Positions 28,455 through 38,202 of a stretch of DNA of 64,000 bases are shown one piece after another. The position numbers were made by a program, and so were the translations under genes. The stretch comes from Pseudomonadales bacterium. Lineage in GTDB: Bacteria; Pseudomonadota; Gammaproteobacteria; Pseudomonadales; Azotimanducaceae. The stretch covers positions 1-64,000 of the forward strand of contig JANQKS010000115.1 in the NCBI GenBank assembly GCA_028281005.1, in the 5' to 3' direction. The notes under the pieces are model-generated. The model was not told the DNA's origin. It searched no databases and worked only from the letters and a program-made list of their open reading frames with translations. Numbering within the stretch: the stretch's first letter is position 1; the number at the start of each line of letters is the position of its first letter.

Positions 28455-28936
28455 GGCGCCTCGCGCTGCCAGTCACCACTTTTGCCGCCTTGCTTTTCCA
28501 ATAAGCAAACGTTGTCGATGACCATTCCTTTGTCGATGGCTTTACACATATCGTAGACGGTCAACGCAGCCACACTGGCCGCGGTTAAAGCTTCCATCTC
28601 CACGCCGGTTTGCCCGCCAACGCGACATTCGGTGGTGATGAAAAGTTGGTCATCGTTGTTGCTGTCGAAGTCCACCTGCACCTTGGTCAGGGCCAATGGG
28701 TGGCACAGTGGGATGAGGTCGGCGCAGCGTTTGGCGGCTTGGATACCGGCGACGCGTGCCACGGCCAAGACCTCACCCTTCTTGAGTTGGTCATTTTGGA
28801 TCGCCTGCAGCGTTTGCGGTTGCATGCGAATGGTGGCGCAAGCACGCGCCCGGCGTTGGGTAACGTCCTTAGCGGAGACATCCACCATGTTGGCTTCACC
28901 CGCAGCGTTAATATGGCTTAGCTGATCTTCTGACAT
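28451..28936 (-). CDS. moaC: cyclic pyranopterin monophosphate synthase MoaC
   Basis: A protein of 161 residues for the second half of the first molybdenum-cofactor step (with MoaA). It has the conserved [36 protein letters not shown] and [20 protein letters not shown] blocks. Normal length. First gene of the moaCDE operon, divergent from mnmA. Confidence 0.96.
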   Translation of the reverse strand: MSEDQLSHINAAGEANMVDVSAKDVTQRRARACATIRMQPQTLQAIQNDQLKKGEVLAVARVAGIQAAKRCADLIPLCHPLALTKVQVDFDSNNDDQLFITTECRVGGQTGVEMEALTAASVAALTVYDMCKAIDKGMVIDNVCLLEKQGGKSGDWQREAP

Positions 28937-29014
28937 GAACGCGATTATGCATGAAGCGCCTTCTGAAGTGTTAAACTGGCGCGCTTTCTAGCAGTGCACG
29001 CGTAGTAGTCCACC

Positions 29015-30133
29015 ATGCATGACAACTCACCTTCCACCCCAGGCGCCCGAGTCATCCTCGGCATGTCCGGCGGGGTCGATTCCTCCGTCGCGGCACATTT
29101 GCTGCTGGCTCAGGGTTACCGCGTGGAAGGGTTATTTATGAAAAACTGGGATGAGGATGACGGCACCGAGTACTGCACGGCGTTAGCCGACCTGGCGGAC
29201 GCTCAACGAGTGTGTGACCAAATAGATATCCCTCTGCACACGGCAAATTTTGCGGCGGAATATTGGGACAACGTGTTCGAAGATTTCCTCCTCGACTACC
29301 GTGCCGGGCGTACGCCCAACCCGGACATCCTGTGTAACCGGGAAATCAAGTTTAAGCAGTTTGTGGACTACGCCGAACGCCTCGGCGGTGAGTTTATCGC
29401 CACGGGTCATTATGCGCGCAGCAGCGGTAGCGGCGCGGATTACCATGTGCGTAAAGGGGTAGATGACAACAAAGACCAGACTTATTTCCTGCAGGCGGTA
29501 CCGCGAAGCCAGCTGCAAAAATGCCTGTTTCCATTGGGCCAGTGGCGTAAACAAGATGTCCGCCGCAATGCGGAAACGTTGGGTTTGCACAACCACAGCC
29601 GCAAAGACAGTACCGGGATCTGCTTTATCGGTGAGCGCCGCTTTGCGGATTTTCTGCAACGCTACATTCAAGACAGTCCTGGGCCCATGGTGGATGAAAA
29701 CCATCGCCAACTGGGCCGCCACCGGGGTTTGCACCACTACACCATCGGGCAGCGTCAGGGAATCAATTTGGGTGGTATTCAAGGTCGGCCGGAAGCACCG
29801 TGGTACGTTGCCGCCAAGCACCAAGCCAGCAATACCTTGGTGGTCAGCCAAGCACAGGCGCTGTTACATGGCAGCTGGCTGCGCGCCGATCAAGTGAACT
29901 GGCTGGAACCGGCAGAATTGCCACTGCGGTGCCGCGCTAAAATCCGATATCGCCAGGATGACCAGGATTGTTCGGTCTCCGCCGCCGCCGATGGCCAGCT
30001 TCTGGTGCGCTTTGCCACCCCGCAGCGTGCCATCACCCCGGGGCAATACGTCGCCTTTTACCGAGACGACGTGCTGTTGGGCGGCGCCCGCATTCAACAC
30101 ACAGACACCCCTCGGCAACTGAGAGAGTTATGA
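29015..30133 (+). CDS. mnmA: tRNA-specific 2-thiouridylase MnmA
   Basis: An enzyme of 372 residues that makes 2-thiouridine at position 34 of tRNA-Lys, Glu and Gln using sulfur from TusE. The PP-loop is GMSGGVDSSVAAHLL near 17-31, and the two catalytic cysteines are in NPDILCNREIKF and DSTGICFIGER. The partners tusDCBE are in the same window. The stop overlaps the purB ATG (ATGA); hflD, which separates the two in Escherichia, is absent here. Confidence 0.97.
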   Translation: MHDNSPSTPGARVILGMSGGVDSSVAAHLLLAQGYRVEGLFMKNWDEDDGTEYCTALADLADAQRVCDQIDIPLHTANFAAEYWDNVFEDFLLDYRAGRTPNPDILCNREIKFKQFVDYAERLGGEFIATGHYARSSGSGADYHVRKGVDDNKDQTYFLQAVPRSQLQKCLFPLGQWRKQDVRRNAETLGLHNHSRKDSTGICFIGERRFADFLQRYIQDSPGPMVDENHRQLGRHRGLHHYTIGQRQGINLGGIQGRPEAPWYVAAKHQASNTLVVSQAQALLHGSWLRADQVNWLEPAELPLRCRAKIRYRQDDQDCSVSAAADGQLLVRFATPQRAITPGQYVAFYRDDVLLGGARIQHTDTPRQLREL

Positions 30134-31515
30134 GCACAATCGACCCCATCATGGCCATCGGCGCCGCGGATGGCCGCTATCGCACCAAAGCACAAACGTT
30201 AGCACCGGTCACCAGTGAGTTTGGCCTGATGCGGTTCCGCGTGCAGGTGGAGTGTGAGTGGTTTTTGTTTTTGAGTGAAATCCCGGGCATCGTCGAATTC
30301 CCGGAACTGTCGGCGGACGCGCAAGCGTACGTACGTAGCATTGTGAGTGATTTTGGTACTGAACATGCGGCGGCCATTAAGGCTTTTGAATCTACGACCA
30401 ACCACGATGTTAAAGCCGTGGAGTACTTCGTTAAGTCGCGACTGAGCGAGCGCACCGACCTGCAGGCATTGCGCGAATGGGTCCATTTCTGCTGCACATC
30501 CGAAGACATCAACAACACCGCTTACGCCCTGATGGTCAAACAGGCAAAAGATGAGGTGTTGCTGCCACTCATGGACCAGCTCATTGCAGAACTGGGCACC
30601 CTTGCAGAGCGGCATGCTGACCTCGGCATGTTGTCCCGCACCCACGGCCAAACCGCCTCCCCTACCACGTTGGGTAAGGAGCTTAAAAACGTGGCGGCGC
30701 GTCTGCTGCGTCAACGTCAGCAGATGGCCGCTGTAGAGATTCTCGGCAAATTTAACGGTGCCGTGGGTAACTTTAACGCCCACGTCAGCGCCTATCCCGA
30801 GTTGGACTGGCCGGCATTATCGAGCGAGTTTGTACACCGCTTAGGACTCACCTGTAATCTTTGGACCACCCAAATTGAGCCCCATGATTACTTGGCAGAG
30901 TTGTTCCACGCGCTCATGCGCTTTAATCAGGTTGTGTTGGACTTCGACCGGGACATTTGGGCGTACATCGCCATTGAGTATTTCACGCAACGCAAAGTAG
31001 AGGGCGAAACGGGTTCCTCCACCATGCCGCATAAAGTAAACCCCATCGACTTTGAAAACTCCGAAGGTAACCTGGGCATCGCCAACGCCCTGCTCGAACA
31101 CATGGCGGCCAAACTGCCGGTGTCTCGCTGGCAACGTGATCTTTCCGACTCGACGGTCCTGCGCAACATTGGGACCGCATTTGCCCATTGCGTTATCGCT
31201 TATCAAGCCACGGCCAAAGGTCTGACACGACTGGAAGTGAATGAAAGCGCCATTCGCGCGGATCTCGACCGCAGTTGGGAGGTGTTGGCGGAGCCGGTGC
31301 AAACGGTGATGCGTAAGTACGCCATGGCGGAGCCTTATGAAAAGCTCAAGGCGGCGACCCGCGGCCAACAGCTGGATGAAGCGCTGTTTAACGAAGTCTT
31401 ACACACCTTAGACCTACCCGATGCAGCACTCAGCGAATTGCGTAGCTTGCGCCCTGAAAACTACCTGGGCGTGGCAGCCGCCCTCGCCCGTCGGCCGTTA
31501 GACGATTTTTCATGA
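30130..31515 (+). CDS. purB: adenylosuccinate lyase
   Basis: A fumarase/aspartase-superfamily enzyme of 461 residues acting twice in purine synthesis (SAICAR to AICAR; adenylosuccinate to AMP). The signature SSTMPHKVNPIDFEN is intact, with catalytic-loop Ser, and LSRTHGQTASPTTLGKE carries a catalytic His. The ATG at 30130 overlaps the mnmA stop; an open frame reaches further upstream but only inside mnmA. The stop overlaps the next gene (ATGA). Confidence 0.97.
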   Translation: MSTIDPIMAIGAADGRYRTKAQTLAPVTSEFGLMRFRVQVECEWFLFLSEIPGIVEFPELSADAQAYVRSIVSDFGTEHAAAIKAFESTTNHDVKAVEYFVKSRLSERTDLQALREWVHFCCTSEDINNTAYALMVKQAKDEVLLPLMDQLIAELGTLAERHADLGMLSRTHGQTASPTTLGKELKNVAARLLRQRQQMAAVEILGKFNGAVGNFNAHVSAYPELDWPALSSEFVHRLGLTCNLWTTQIEPHDYLAELFHALMRFNQVVLDFDRDIWAYIAIEYFTQRKVEGETGSSTMPHKVNPIDFENSEGNLGIANALLEHMAAKLPVSRWQRDLSDSTVLRNIGTAFAHCVIAYQATAKGLTRLEVNESAIRADLDRSWEVLAEPVQTVMRKYAMAEPYEKLKAATRGQQLDEALFNEVLHTLDLPDAALSELRSLRPENYLGVAAALARRPLDDFS

Positions 31516-32504
31516 GTATTGCCACTCACATCATCAAAGCAGACTGGGAGTCGCATAAGGATGAGCTGCAACGTATTCGCGAAGTGGTGTTCGTCGAAGA
31601 ACAGCAAGTGCCGCGCGACATCGAGTGGGATGGTGAAGATGAGACCAGCACACATTTCCTTGCGGTCAACGAACTAGGCCAGTATGTCGGTTGCGCACGC
31701 TTGTTGCCCAGCGGTCAGATTGGCCGTATGGCGGTTTTACAAGATCTACGCGGCAGCGGGATCGGCGCGCAGTTGCTGGAAGCAGCCATTGAAGAAGGCA
31801 AAGCGCAGGGCTTCGACCGATTGTTTTTGCACGCACAGAGTTACGCCGAAGCCTTTTACCGCAAAGGTGGTTTCTTACCTTATGGCACACCCTTTGAAGA
31901 AGCGGGCATTTCTCACATCGCCATGGAACTAAAATTGCCGGTCGCCTTTGGCGCTGAAACATTGCAAGCGGACACCCGCCCCGCTATTCGTCCCCAACCC
32001 GTGCGGCGCGCTCTGCAGGAGCCCGAGTCACAAGCACACACGTTTGACGGTTTTGTCGCATGCAGCGATGAATTGCTGCGCATCATTAGTAGCGCGCAGC
32101 GGCGCTTGCTGATACTGAGCCCGTACCTTGATCATGAGCTGTTCGACAAACAGCCCGTGGCCGATGCCATTTCTGCTCTGGCGCGCAGCGCGCCCAAAGT
32201 GGAGGTCCGCATACTGATTTTCGACAGTAAGCCGCTGGTGGACCGGGGCCACCGGCTCATGGACTTAGCAAGGCGCTTGGATGGCAAAATCAAGATTCGC
32301 GTGTTGTCGGAACGGGCGGATTCGCAATCGTCCGCCTTTGTCTGTGCAGATTTAGATGCCTATTGGCTGCTGCCCAGTTATGACCTGCATGCCGGAGTGG
32401 CGGATACCGGAAATCCGGTTACCTGCCGGCGCTTGGCGGAGACTTTTGAAACGGCCTGGAGTAAATCCAAGGATGACACCGAGCTGCGAACCCTGAAGCT
32501 GTGA
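31512..32504 (+). CDS. GNAT acetyltransferase fused to a phospholipase D-like domain
   Basis: A protein of 330 residues. Residues 1-145 are a GNAT N-acetyltransferase (IREVVFVEEQQVPRDIEWDG; acetyl-CoA loop RMAVLQDLRGSGIGAQLLEA; AEAFYRKGGF), close to the ElaA/YjcF type. Residues ~180-325 recall a degenerate phospholipase D-like domain (RRLLILSPYLDHELFD; VEVRILIFDSKPLVDRGHRL) without a clear HKD motif. Substrates are unknown. It is the third gene of the mnmA-purB-GNAT chain joined by ATGA overlaps. Confidence 0.8.
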   Translation: MSIATHIIKADWESHKDELQRIREVVFVEEQQVPRDIEWDGEDETSTHFLAVNELGQYVGCARLLPSGQIGRMAVLQDLRGSGIGAQLLEAAIEEGKAQGFDRLFLHAQSYAEAFYRKGGFLPYGTPFEEAGISHIAMELKLPVAFGAETLQADTRPAIRPQPVRRALQEPESQAHTFDGFVACSDELLRIISSAQRRLLILSPYLDHELFDKQPVADAISALARSAPKVEVRILIFDSKPLVDRGHRLMDLARRLDGKIKIRVLSERADSQSSAFVCADLDAYWLLPSYDLHAGVADTGNPVTCRRLAETFETAWSKSKDDTELRTLKL

Positions 32505-32534
32505 ATCCCATGTAGAAGTCTGCGGCGATAACCA

Positions 32535-33128
32535 CTATACGCTAGTCAATAAGGCTTGCAGTTCTGCGTAAGTGGCAGCTCGTGGGTACTGGGGGAATTG
32601 CTCACAGACATTGGCAGGTGCTTGGAAAAAGAAACCGTGGTCTGCCTCGTCCAACATGGTCACGTCGTTAAACGAATCCCCTGCGGCAAACACTTTATAG
32701 TTCAGTGATTTAAAAGCCTGCACGGAACACCGCTTCGGGTCCGGCTGGCGTATTTTGTAGTCAACAATGTGGTCGCCCTCGACCTGCAGCCGGTGGCACA
32801 GCAACAGCGGTTGGTCGAGTTTTGCCATCAGGGGTGCGGCAAATTCGTAAAAGGTGTCCGAAATGATGGCAACTTGGAAGCGCTGGCGCGCCCAACTTAA
32901 AAAATCGTACGCACCGGGTAGAGGATCCAGCGTGTCAATTTGCGCTTCTATATAAGACAGGGTGATGTCGTGCTCGCGCAGGATGTTCAAGCGATATTGC
33001 ATGAGCTCGTCATAGACTGGGATGTCGCGGGTGGTTTTCTGCAGCGCTTCGACTCCGGTGGCCGCCGCTACCGCTTGCCAAACTTCAGGGATCAAGACCC
33101 CTTCCAAATCCAAACACAGTATGTCCAA
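32535..33128 (-). CDS. thrH: phosphoserine phosphatase / homoserine phosphotransferase ThrH
   Basis: A HAD-family enzyme of 197 residues. Motif I is LDLEGVLIPEVW, with a Glu after the nucleophilic Asp region as in ThrH rather than the DxDxT of SerB. Motif II is IISDTFYEF, and the last motif is AAGDSFNDVTML. ThrH of Pseudomonas dephosphorylates phosphoserine and can pass phosphate to homoserine. Full length, 38 bases past the cysB stop codon. Confidence 0.9.
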   Translation of the reverse strand: MDILCLDLEGVLIPEVWQAVAAATGVEALQKTTRDIPVYDELMQYRLNILREHDITLSYIEAQIDTLDPLPGAYDFLSWARQRFQVAIISDTFYEFAAPLMAKLDQPLLLCHRLQVEGDHIVDYKIRQPDPKRCSVQAFKSLNYKVFAAGDSFNDVTMLDEADHGFFFQAPANVCEQFPQYPRAATYAELQALLTSV

Positions 33129-33165
33129 GCTCTTAAATCCCTCTTGTTTCCTTTGACGGTAGCGC

Positions 33166-34164
<999 letters not shown>

Positions 34165-34270
34165 TTAAGTTATAAAAAGCCGATTAAGCATAACCGAAAG
34201 CCCAAGTGATTCAAGCAAGGTGATTCAAGAAGGTGAAGAGAAAACTGGTCCCCACTCCCACACTGGGGGT

Positions 34271-35212
34271 TCAGGGCCGGTTCGTGACCCCGTGGGGCAC
34301 ATGACCGGTAGCCACGTGCTCAGCGGCACGTTCACAGTGTCCGGTTTGATCATCGAAGAATATGTCCGCTTCGAAGGCGCGTAGAAACTCGGTCTTATCG
34401 ATGCCGCCCAAAAACAAAGACTCGTCCAAACGAATGTCCCACGCCCGCAAAGTGCGAATGACACGCTCATGCGCGGGGGCACCCCGCGCGGTGACCAGTG
34501 CAGTCCGAATGGGGCTTTCGCCTTCCGGAAATTCTTGTTGCAGTTCGTGTAACGCGCTCAAAAACGCCTTAAATGGCCCGCCGGCCAGCGGCCGTTGGGC
34601 TTGATTGACCTCATTGGCAGCAAAGGCTTCCAGGCCGTTACTTTGATAGATCTGCTCAGCTTCGTCGGAAAACAGCACTGCATCCCCATCAAAGGCAATT
34701 TTTAAAGCACCTTTTTCGCCTTTTTCGCCTTTGTCGCCAGTGCGGGTACCTGCCTTAACCTCGTCCTGACGTCGATAGCGACCCATCAACTGTGCCGCGG
34801 CCACATTTTGTCCCAGCGCCTGGCTGACGTCTTCAGCGAAGGTGGATAAGAACAAATCGCAGCCAAACGCATTAATGTAACGATAGGGAGATTGGCCGCC
34901 GCAGAATGCGGCGCGGGTGATGTCCAGATCGTAGGCTCGGATAGAATTAAAAACACGTAGGCCGGTATCCGCTGAGTTGCGCGACAGCAATATTACTTCA
35001 ACTCTACGTTTATCCAGCAACGTATTGATATTTAGCAGTTTTTCTACCAAATAAAACCCATCCCCCGGGTCCAGCGGCGCATCTTCGTTGGCAATTTGAT
35101 AGCGCCGGTAAGCTTCCAAACCCTGTTCAAGGTATAGGTCGTTGGAGGCAGAGAGATCGAACAATGCCGTGGAAGAAATGGCAACCGTCAGAGGTTTAAC
35201 CGCGGTATTCAT
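34271..35212 (-). CDS. 5'-nucleotidase (PF06189 family)
   Basis: A protein of 313 residues resembling cytosolic 5'-nucleotidase IA-type enzymes, which remove phosphate from nucleoside monophosphates. Seen: VAISSTALFDL, the EVILLSRNSADTGLRVFNSI block, IAFDGDAVLFSDEAE with paired aspartates, and ALVTARGAPAHERVIRTL. A Gly-Glu-Lys stretch (GDKGEKGEKGA) from a 9-bp tandem repeat sits between domains, probably as a flexible loop. It overlaps the upstream ydcH-like gene by four bases. Confidence 0.87.
   Translation of the reverse strand: MNTAVKPLTVAISSTALFDLSASNDLYLEQGLEAYRRYQIANEDAPLDPGDGFYLVEKLLNINTLLDKRRVEVILLSRNSADTGLRVFNSIRAYDLDITRAAFCGGQSPYRYINAFGCDLFLSTFAEDVSQALGQNVAAAQLMGRYRRQDEVKAGTRTGDKGEKGEKGALKIAFDGDAVLFSDEAEQIYQSNGLEAFAANEVNQAQRPLAGGPFKAFLSALHELQQEFPEGESPIRTALVTARGAPAHERVIRTLRAWDIRLDESLFLGGIDKTEFLRAFEADIFFDDQTGHCERAAEHVATGHVPHGVTNRP
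34711..34737. repeat. three 9-bp tandem repeats in the nucleotidase gene
   Basis: CTTTTTCGC twice and CTTTGTCGC once, encoding the GDKGEKGEK loop. As in the transporter at 5495, the unit is a multiple of three. Confidence 0.85.
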
Positions 35213-35406
35213 GCGTCAAGGTCCGGAATGAGTTCACTCTCTAGTTTGGTGATCATGTCTTTCAGCTGCAGCTTTCGACGTTTTAAGCGCTGGATGCGTA
35301 GCCAGTCGTGGTGATTGCCTTCAATGAGGTGGTTAATCGCAATGTCCAGGTCACGATGCTCCACGCGTAGTTTGTCCAGCCACACCTGTATTTCAGTCTG
35401 ATCCAA
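35209..35406 (-). CDS. YdcH/DUF465 family small helical protein
   Basis: A protein of 65 residues, almost wholly helical: LRVEHRDLDIAINHLIEGN, then RLKRRKLQLKDMITKLESEL. This is the DUF465 pattern of two helices. No function is known. It overlaps the 5'-nucleotidase gene (ATGA) and is likely translated with it. Confidence 0.85.
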   Translation of the reverse strand: MDQTEIQVWLDKLRVEHRDLDIAINHLIEGNHHDWLRIQRLKRRKLQLKDMITKLESELIPDLDA

Positions 35407-35480
35407 GAGCTTTTCGAGTACGTTCGTGGGATTGAATTCGTGGCATCATACGGACTTTTACCGCCTGGTGTAATGCGCTT

Positions 35481-35783
35481 GTGAAGATATTGATCTTTGT
35501 CATCTGCTTGCTCGGTTTGCTGCTGTTGATTGCGCGCCTGCAACGCGGTTCAAGCGCATCCAGTCAGCCCCACGCGGCTCGGGTCGATCGCATGGACGTG
35601 GCCGAAGCCAAAGCCGTGCTCGGTTTGGAGGACACCGCGCTGGATACGCAAACCGTGGTCGCGGCACACCGGCGTCTGATGCAACATCTGCATCCGGACA
35701 AAGGGGGTTCAGCGCGCCTGGCGCAACAACTCAATGAAGCTAAGCGGGTTCTGCTCGCCAGTCTGCGGCCTGAGTCACAGTAG
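35481..35783 (+). CDS. membrane-anchored J-domain (DnaJ-like) protein
   Basis: A protein of 100 residues. It starts with a GTG; residues 2-19 are a membrane helix (ILIFVICLLGLLLLIARL). Residues ~38-95 are a truncated J-domain with the HPD motif (MQHLHPDKGGSARLAQQLNEAK), arranged as in mitochondrial Tim14/Pam18. It probably recruits DnaK to the membrane; the partner is unknown. It ends 29 bases before the PilZ gene. Confidence 0.85.
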   Translation: MKILIFVICLLGLLLLIARLQRGSSASSQPHAARVDRMDVAEAKAVLGLEDTALDTQTVVAAHRRLMQHLHPDKGGSARLAQQLNEAKRVLLASLRPESQ

Positions 35784-35812
35784 GGTTCATACGGCTGCGC
35801 TAACCTCGGCGC

Positions 35813-36214
35813 ATGCCAGACCAAGATTTAGCCGAACGCCGCCATCAGCCGCGTTACCCCTCCGACGGCTTGATGGTGTATGTCCGCAAGAAAGGCCGCT
35901 TCGCACAATTAGAAGGATTGGCAGCCGACTTTAACCGACATGGTTTGGCCTTGGTCATCGACCAGCCGTTGCCCAAAGATGCGCTCGTGTATGTTTCGCT
36001 TGCCAGCGGTGACGTGCGTGTCACCGACGTTCTCGGCGTGGTGCACAACTGTTGCAGCTGTCCCGGCGGCTACCGTTGCGGCATACAGTTTCGAACCAAT
36101 TCAGATTTGCAGCTGGATCAAGCGTTGACGGAACAAGAGTTGTGTATTTTAGAGGCGCGTTATAAAGCCAGCCAAAAAATGCGCAGCAGCAGCGCTAGCC
36201 TTCAATCAGGTTAA
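35813..36214 (+). CDS. PilZ domain protein (probable c-di-GMP receptor)
   Basis: A protein of 133 residues. The c-di-GMP motif is RRHQPR near residues 9-14, followed by DFNRHGLALV in place of the usual DxSxxG, so binding may be altered. Paired cysteines (NCCSCPGGYRC) in the barrel could bind metal or form disulfides. The tail (MRSSSASLQSG) is Ser-rich. It converges with the TerB-like gene and overlaps it by 20 bases. Confidence 0.82.
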   Translation: MPDQDLAERRHQPRYPSDGLMVYVRKKGRFAQLEGLAADFNRHGLALVIDQPLPKDALVYVSLASGDVRVTDVLGVVHNCCSCPGGYRCGIQFRTNSDLQLDQALTEQELCILEARYKASQKMRSSSASLQSG

Positions 36215-36584
36215 GCGCTTCAGATTCTAAGCTCACCAAACGTTTCACCCAGTTATCGAGCAATAAAAATTCCGCATCGGGCACCGCAAAGGTGTGGCTG
36301 ATTTCTTTCAACAGGCACTCTTCTTCGATCTCGAAGGCACCGTCGGCATAGCTGAGTTTCAGCAAATTGAGTAAGGCGATGATGCGCGAACGGCGCGAGT
36401 GAAACACCTCGCCGATACCCTCTAACTCGAGATACTCGATCTCCTCCACCGCGGGTAACCCCATCTCACGGCGGAATTCGTCCAACATGCCTTCTTCATT
36501 AGGGTCGAGCAGCCCGTCGGACACCACCACGTTGTGCGCCAAGCGCAATAAGGCGTGGCGCTGCTCCTCACTTAGGGAGGACAT
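36195..36584 (-). CDS. TerB-like (tellurite resistance-type) helical protein
   Basis: A protein of 129 residues counted from the ATG at 36584. It is all-helical with the TerB pattern: AHNVVVSDGLLDPNEEGMLDEF, then LLKLSYADGAFEIEEECLLKEI, where acidic loops may bind metal. Membrane stress or metal sensing is typical of the family, but no tellurite genes are near. A 48-codon membrane-protein gene ends 12 bases upstream on the same strand. Confidence 0.75.
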   Translation of the reverse strand: MSSLSEEQRHALLRLAHNVVVSDGLLDPNEEGMLDEFRREMGLPAVEEIEYLELEGIGEVFHSRRSRIIALLNLLKLSYADGAFEIEEECLLKEISHTFAVPDAEFLLLDNWVKRLVSLESEALNLIEG

Positions 36585-36596
36585 CCACACGTGTCG

Positions 36597-36743
36597 TTAC
36601 CCCGCCAGCATGGGGGCGATGAACTTAGTCCAGGACGCTTCAGCGAAGCTAAACACCATGATGAGCACACACAACCAGCCAAACGCCAGCATGCCCTTCA
36701 TAACGATGTTTTGGTCAAAAAAATCTTCGATGAGATGCCACAT
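36597..36743 (-). CDS. small one-helix membrane protein (48 aa)
   Basis: An ATG at 36743 opens 48 codons ending in TAA at 36597-36599. The product starts MWHLIEDFFDQNIVMKG, then has one clear transmembrane helix (MLAFGWLCVLIMVFSFA) and ends WTKFIAPMLAG. AAGG lies just before the ATG. It fills the gap between rimO and the TerB-like gene on the same strand, 12 bases before the latter. No family is recognised; gene spacing and the hydrophobic pattern are the support. Confidence 0.6.
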   Translation of the reverse strand: MWHLIEDFFDQNIVMKGMLAFGWLCVLIMVFSFAEASWTKFIAPMLAG

Positions 36744-36784
36744 AACCTTACAACCTAAAATCCGATCTTCGTCAGCGGCGTATG

Positions 36785-38140
36785 TTACCCAATCTGGGCG
36801 TTTTTCCCTAGCAAGCTGGCGTACAAATCGTGGTCATCGTGCCGCTCGATGTTTACCCAGGCGAAATCACCGGGACTTAGGCCTTCGGCCTGGGCAACGT
36901 GCACAACGCCGTCGATCTCCGGCGCATCGAACATGCTGCGGCCAAGGGCTTGTGCGGTTCCTCCAGGCGATGCTGGGGTCGCCTCATCAATCAATATGCG
37001 CAGGTCTTGGCCCACAAGGCGGTCCAATCGCGCCGCGCTGATGCCCGCTTGAAGCTCATACACCATTTCCTGGCGGTCTAGTTTATCGCGTTCATCCACC
37101 GCCCCGTCGAGCTGGTTCGCAGCCGCCCCCTCTACCGCCGAATAAGTGAAGCAACCCACACGGTCCAGTTGTGCTTCGCTTAAGAAATCCAACAACAGGC
37201 CAACATCCGCTTCCGTCTCGCCGGGGAAGCCGACGATAAACGTCGAGCGTATTGCTAACTGGGGGCAGATTTCCCGCCACCGCTGGATACGCGCCAGGGC
37301 TTTCTCCGCCGCGGCTGGGCGCCGCATGGCTTTGAGTATACGCGGCGAGGCATGTTGCAACGGCACATCGAGGTACGGCAGCAATTTGCCTTCGCTCATC
37401 AGCGGGATCAGTTTGTCCACGTTTGGATAGGGGTACACGTAGTGCAAGCGCACCCACGGCGCGATGTCCCCTAACAATTCACACAAGGGCAACAGGCGGG
37501 TTTCTACTTGCCGCTGCCGCACATCGGTAGACTGATACTTGAGGTCGACGCCGTATGCACTTAGATCTTGGGCGATAAGCAGCAACTCCTTGGCACCGTC
37601 TGCCACCAGACTGTGTGCTTCATCCAGCACATCCCGCAGCGGTCGAGAGCGTAACCCACCGCGCATGGACGGAATAATGCAGAAGCTGCAATCATGATTA
37701 CAGCCTTCCGAGATTTTCAGGTAGGCATAGTGTGGTGGGGTCAAGCGCTGCCGGGCTTCCCGTGGAGACGGCTTAGCTTGTGTAATGCCGCGCCCCAGCA
37801 GCTGGTCCACAGACGCCACCACCGGCGCTACCTGAGCCGGCCCGCTAACGTGCTGCAGCTGGGGATAACGCGTTAACAGCGCTTGCGCGTCCGCACCCAG
37901 GCAACCGGTGACCACCACCTCGCGCTGTGCTTCGATGGCCTGCTCAATCACGGCGTAACTTTCAGCCTTAGCCGCATCGATAAATCCGCAGGTGTTGACC
38001 ACAACAACATCAGCCGCTTCTTCTTGGGCCACCACGTCATAACCGGAATCCAAAAGCTCAGTGACAATGTGCTCGGAGTCGACGAGCGCTTTAGGGCAGC
38101 CCAGGCTGACAAAACTCACCCGTTTAGAAGAATCACTCAT
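36785..38140 (-). CDS. rimO: ribosomal protein S12 methylthiotransferase RimO
   Basis: A radical-SAM enzyme of 451 residues that adds a methylthio group to an Asp of ribosomal protein S12. The N-terminal cluster-binding cysteines include VSLGCPKALVDSE, VNTCGFID and TGCLG. The radical-SAM triad is CNHDCSFCIIPSMRGGLRSR. The C-terminal TRAM domain contains the IDGVVHVAQAEGLSPGDFAWV segment (two blocks). Normal length. It is divergent from the AddB-like gene. Confidence 0.96.
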   Translation of the reverse strand: MSDSSKRVSFVSLGCPKALVDSEHIVTELLDSGYDVVAQEEAADVVVVNTCGFIDAAKAESYAVIEQAIEAQREVVVTGCLGADAQALLTRYPQLQHVSGPAQVAPVVASVDQLLGRGITQAKPSPREARQRLTPPHYAYLKISEGCNHDCSFCIIPSMRGGLRSRPLRDVLDEAHSLVADGAKELLLIAQDLSAYGVDLKYQSTDVRQRQVETRLLPLCELLGDIAPWVRLHYVYPYPNVDKLIPLMSEGKLLPYLDVPLQHASPRILKAMRRPAAAEKALARIQRWREICPQLAIRSTFIVGFPGETEADVGLLLDFLSEAQLDRVGCFTYSAVEGAAANQLDGAVDERDKLDRQEMVYELQAGISAARLDRLVGQDLRILIDEATPASPGGTAQALGRSMFDAPEIDGVVHVAQAEGLSPGDFAWVNIERHDDHDLYASLLGKNAQIG

Positions 38141-38190
38141 GGTTTAGGTCGGTTATCTCGCAAAGGCGCGGAGTTTAGCGGAAGATCAGC

Positions 38191-38196
38191 TACAAT
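38191..38196 (+). promoter_or_regulatory. -10 box of the AddB-like gene, apparently leaderless
   Basis: TACAAT ends six bases before the GTG start codon at 38203, so transcription would begin at or next to the start codon. No Shine-Dalgarno precedes the GTG, consistent with a leaderless message. Confidence 0.4.
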
Positions 38197-38202
38197 TCTT
38201 AC

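Noticed and set aside
29968-30129. Longer start for PurB inside mnmA
   Set aside because: The extension is Arg/His-rich out-of-frame mnmA sequence; the family start is the ATG overlapping the mnmA stop.
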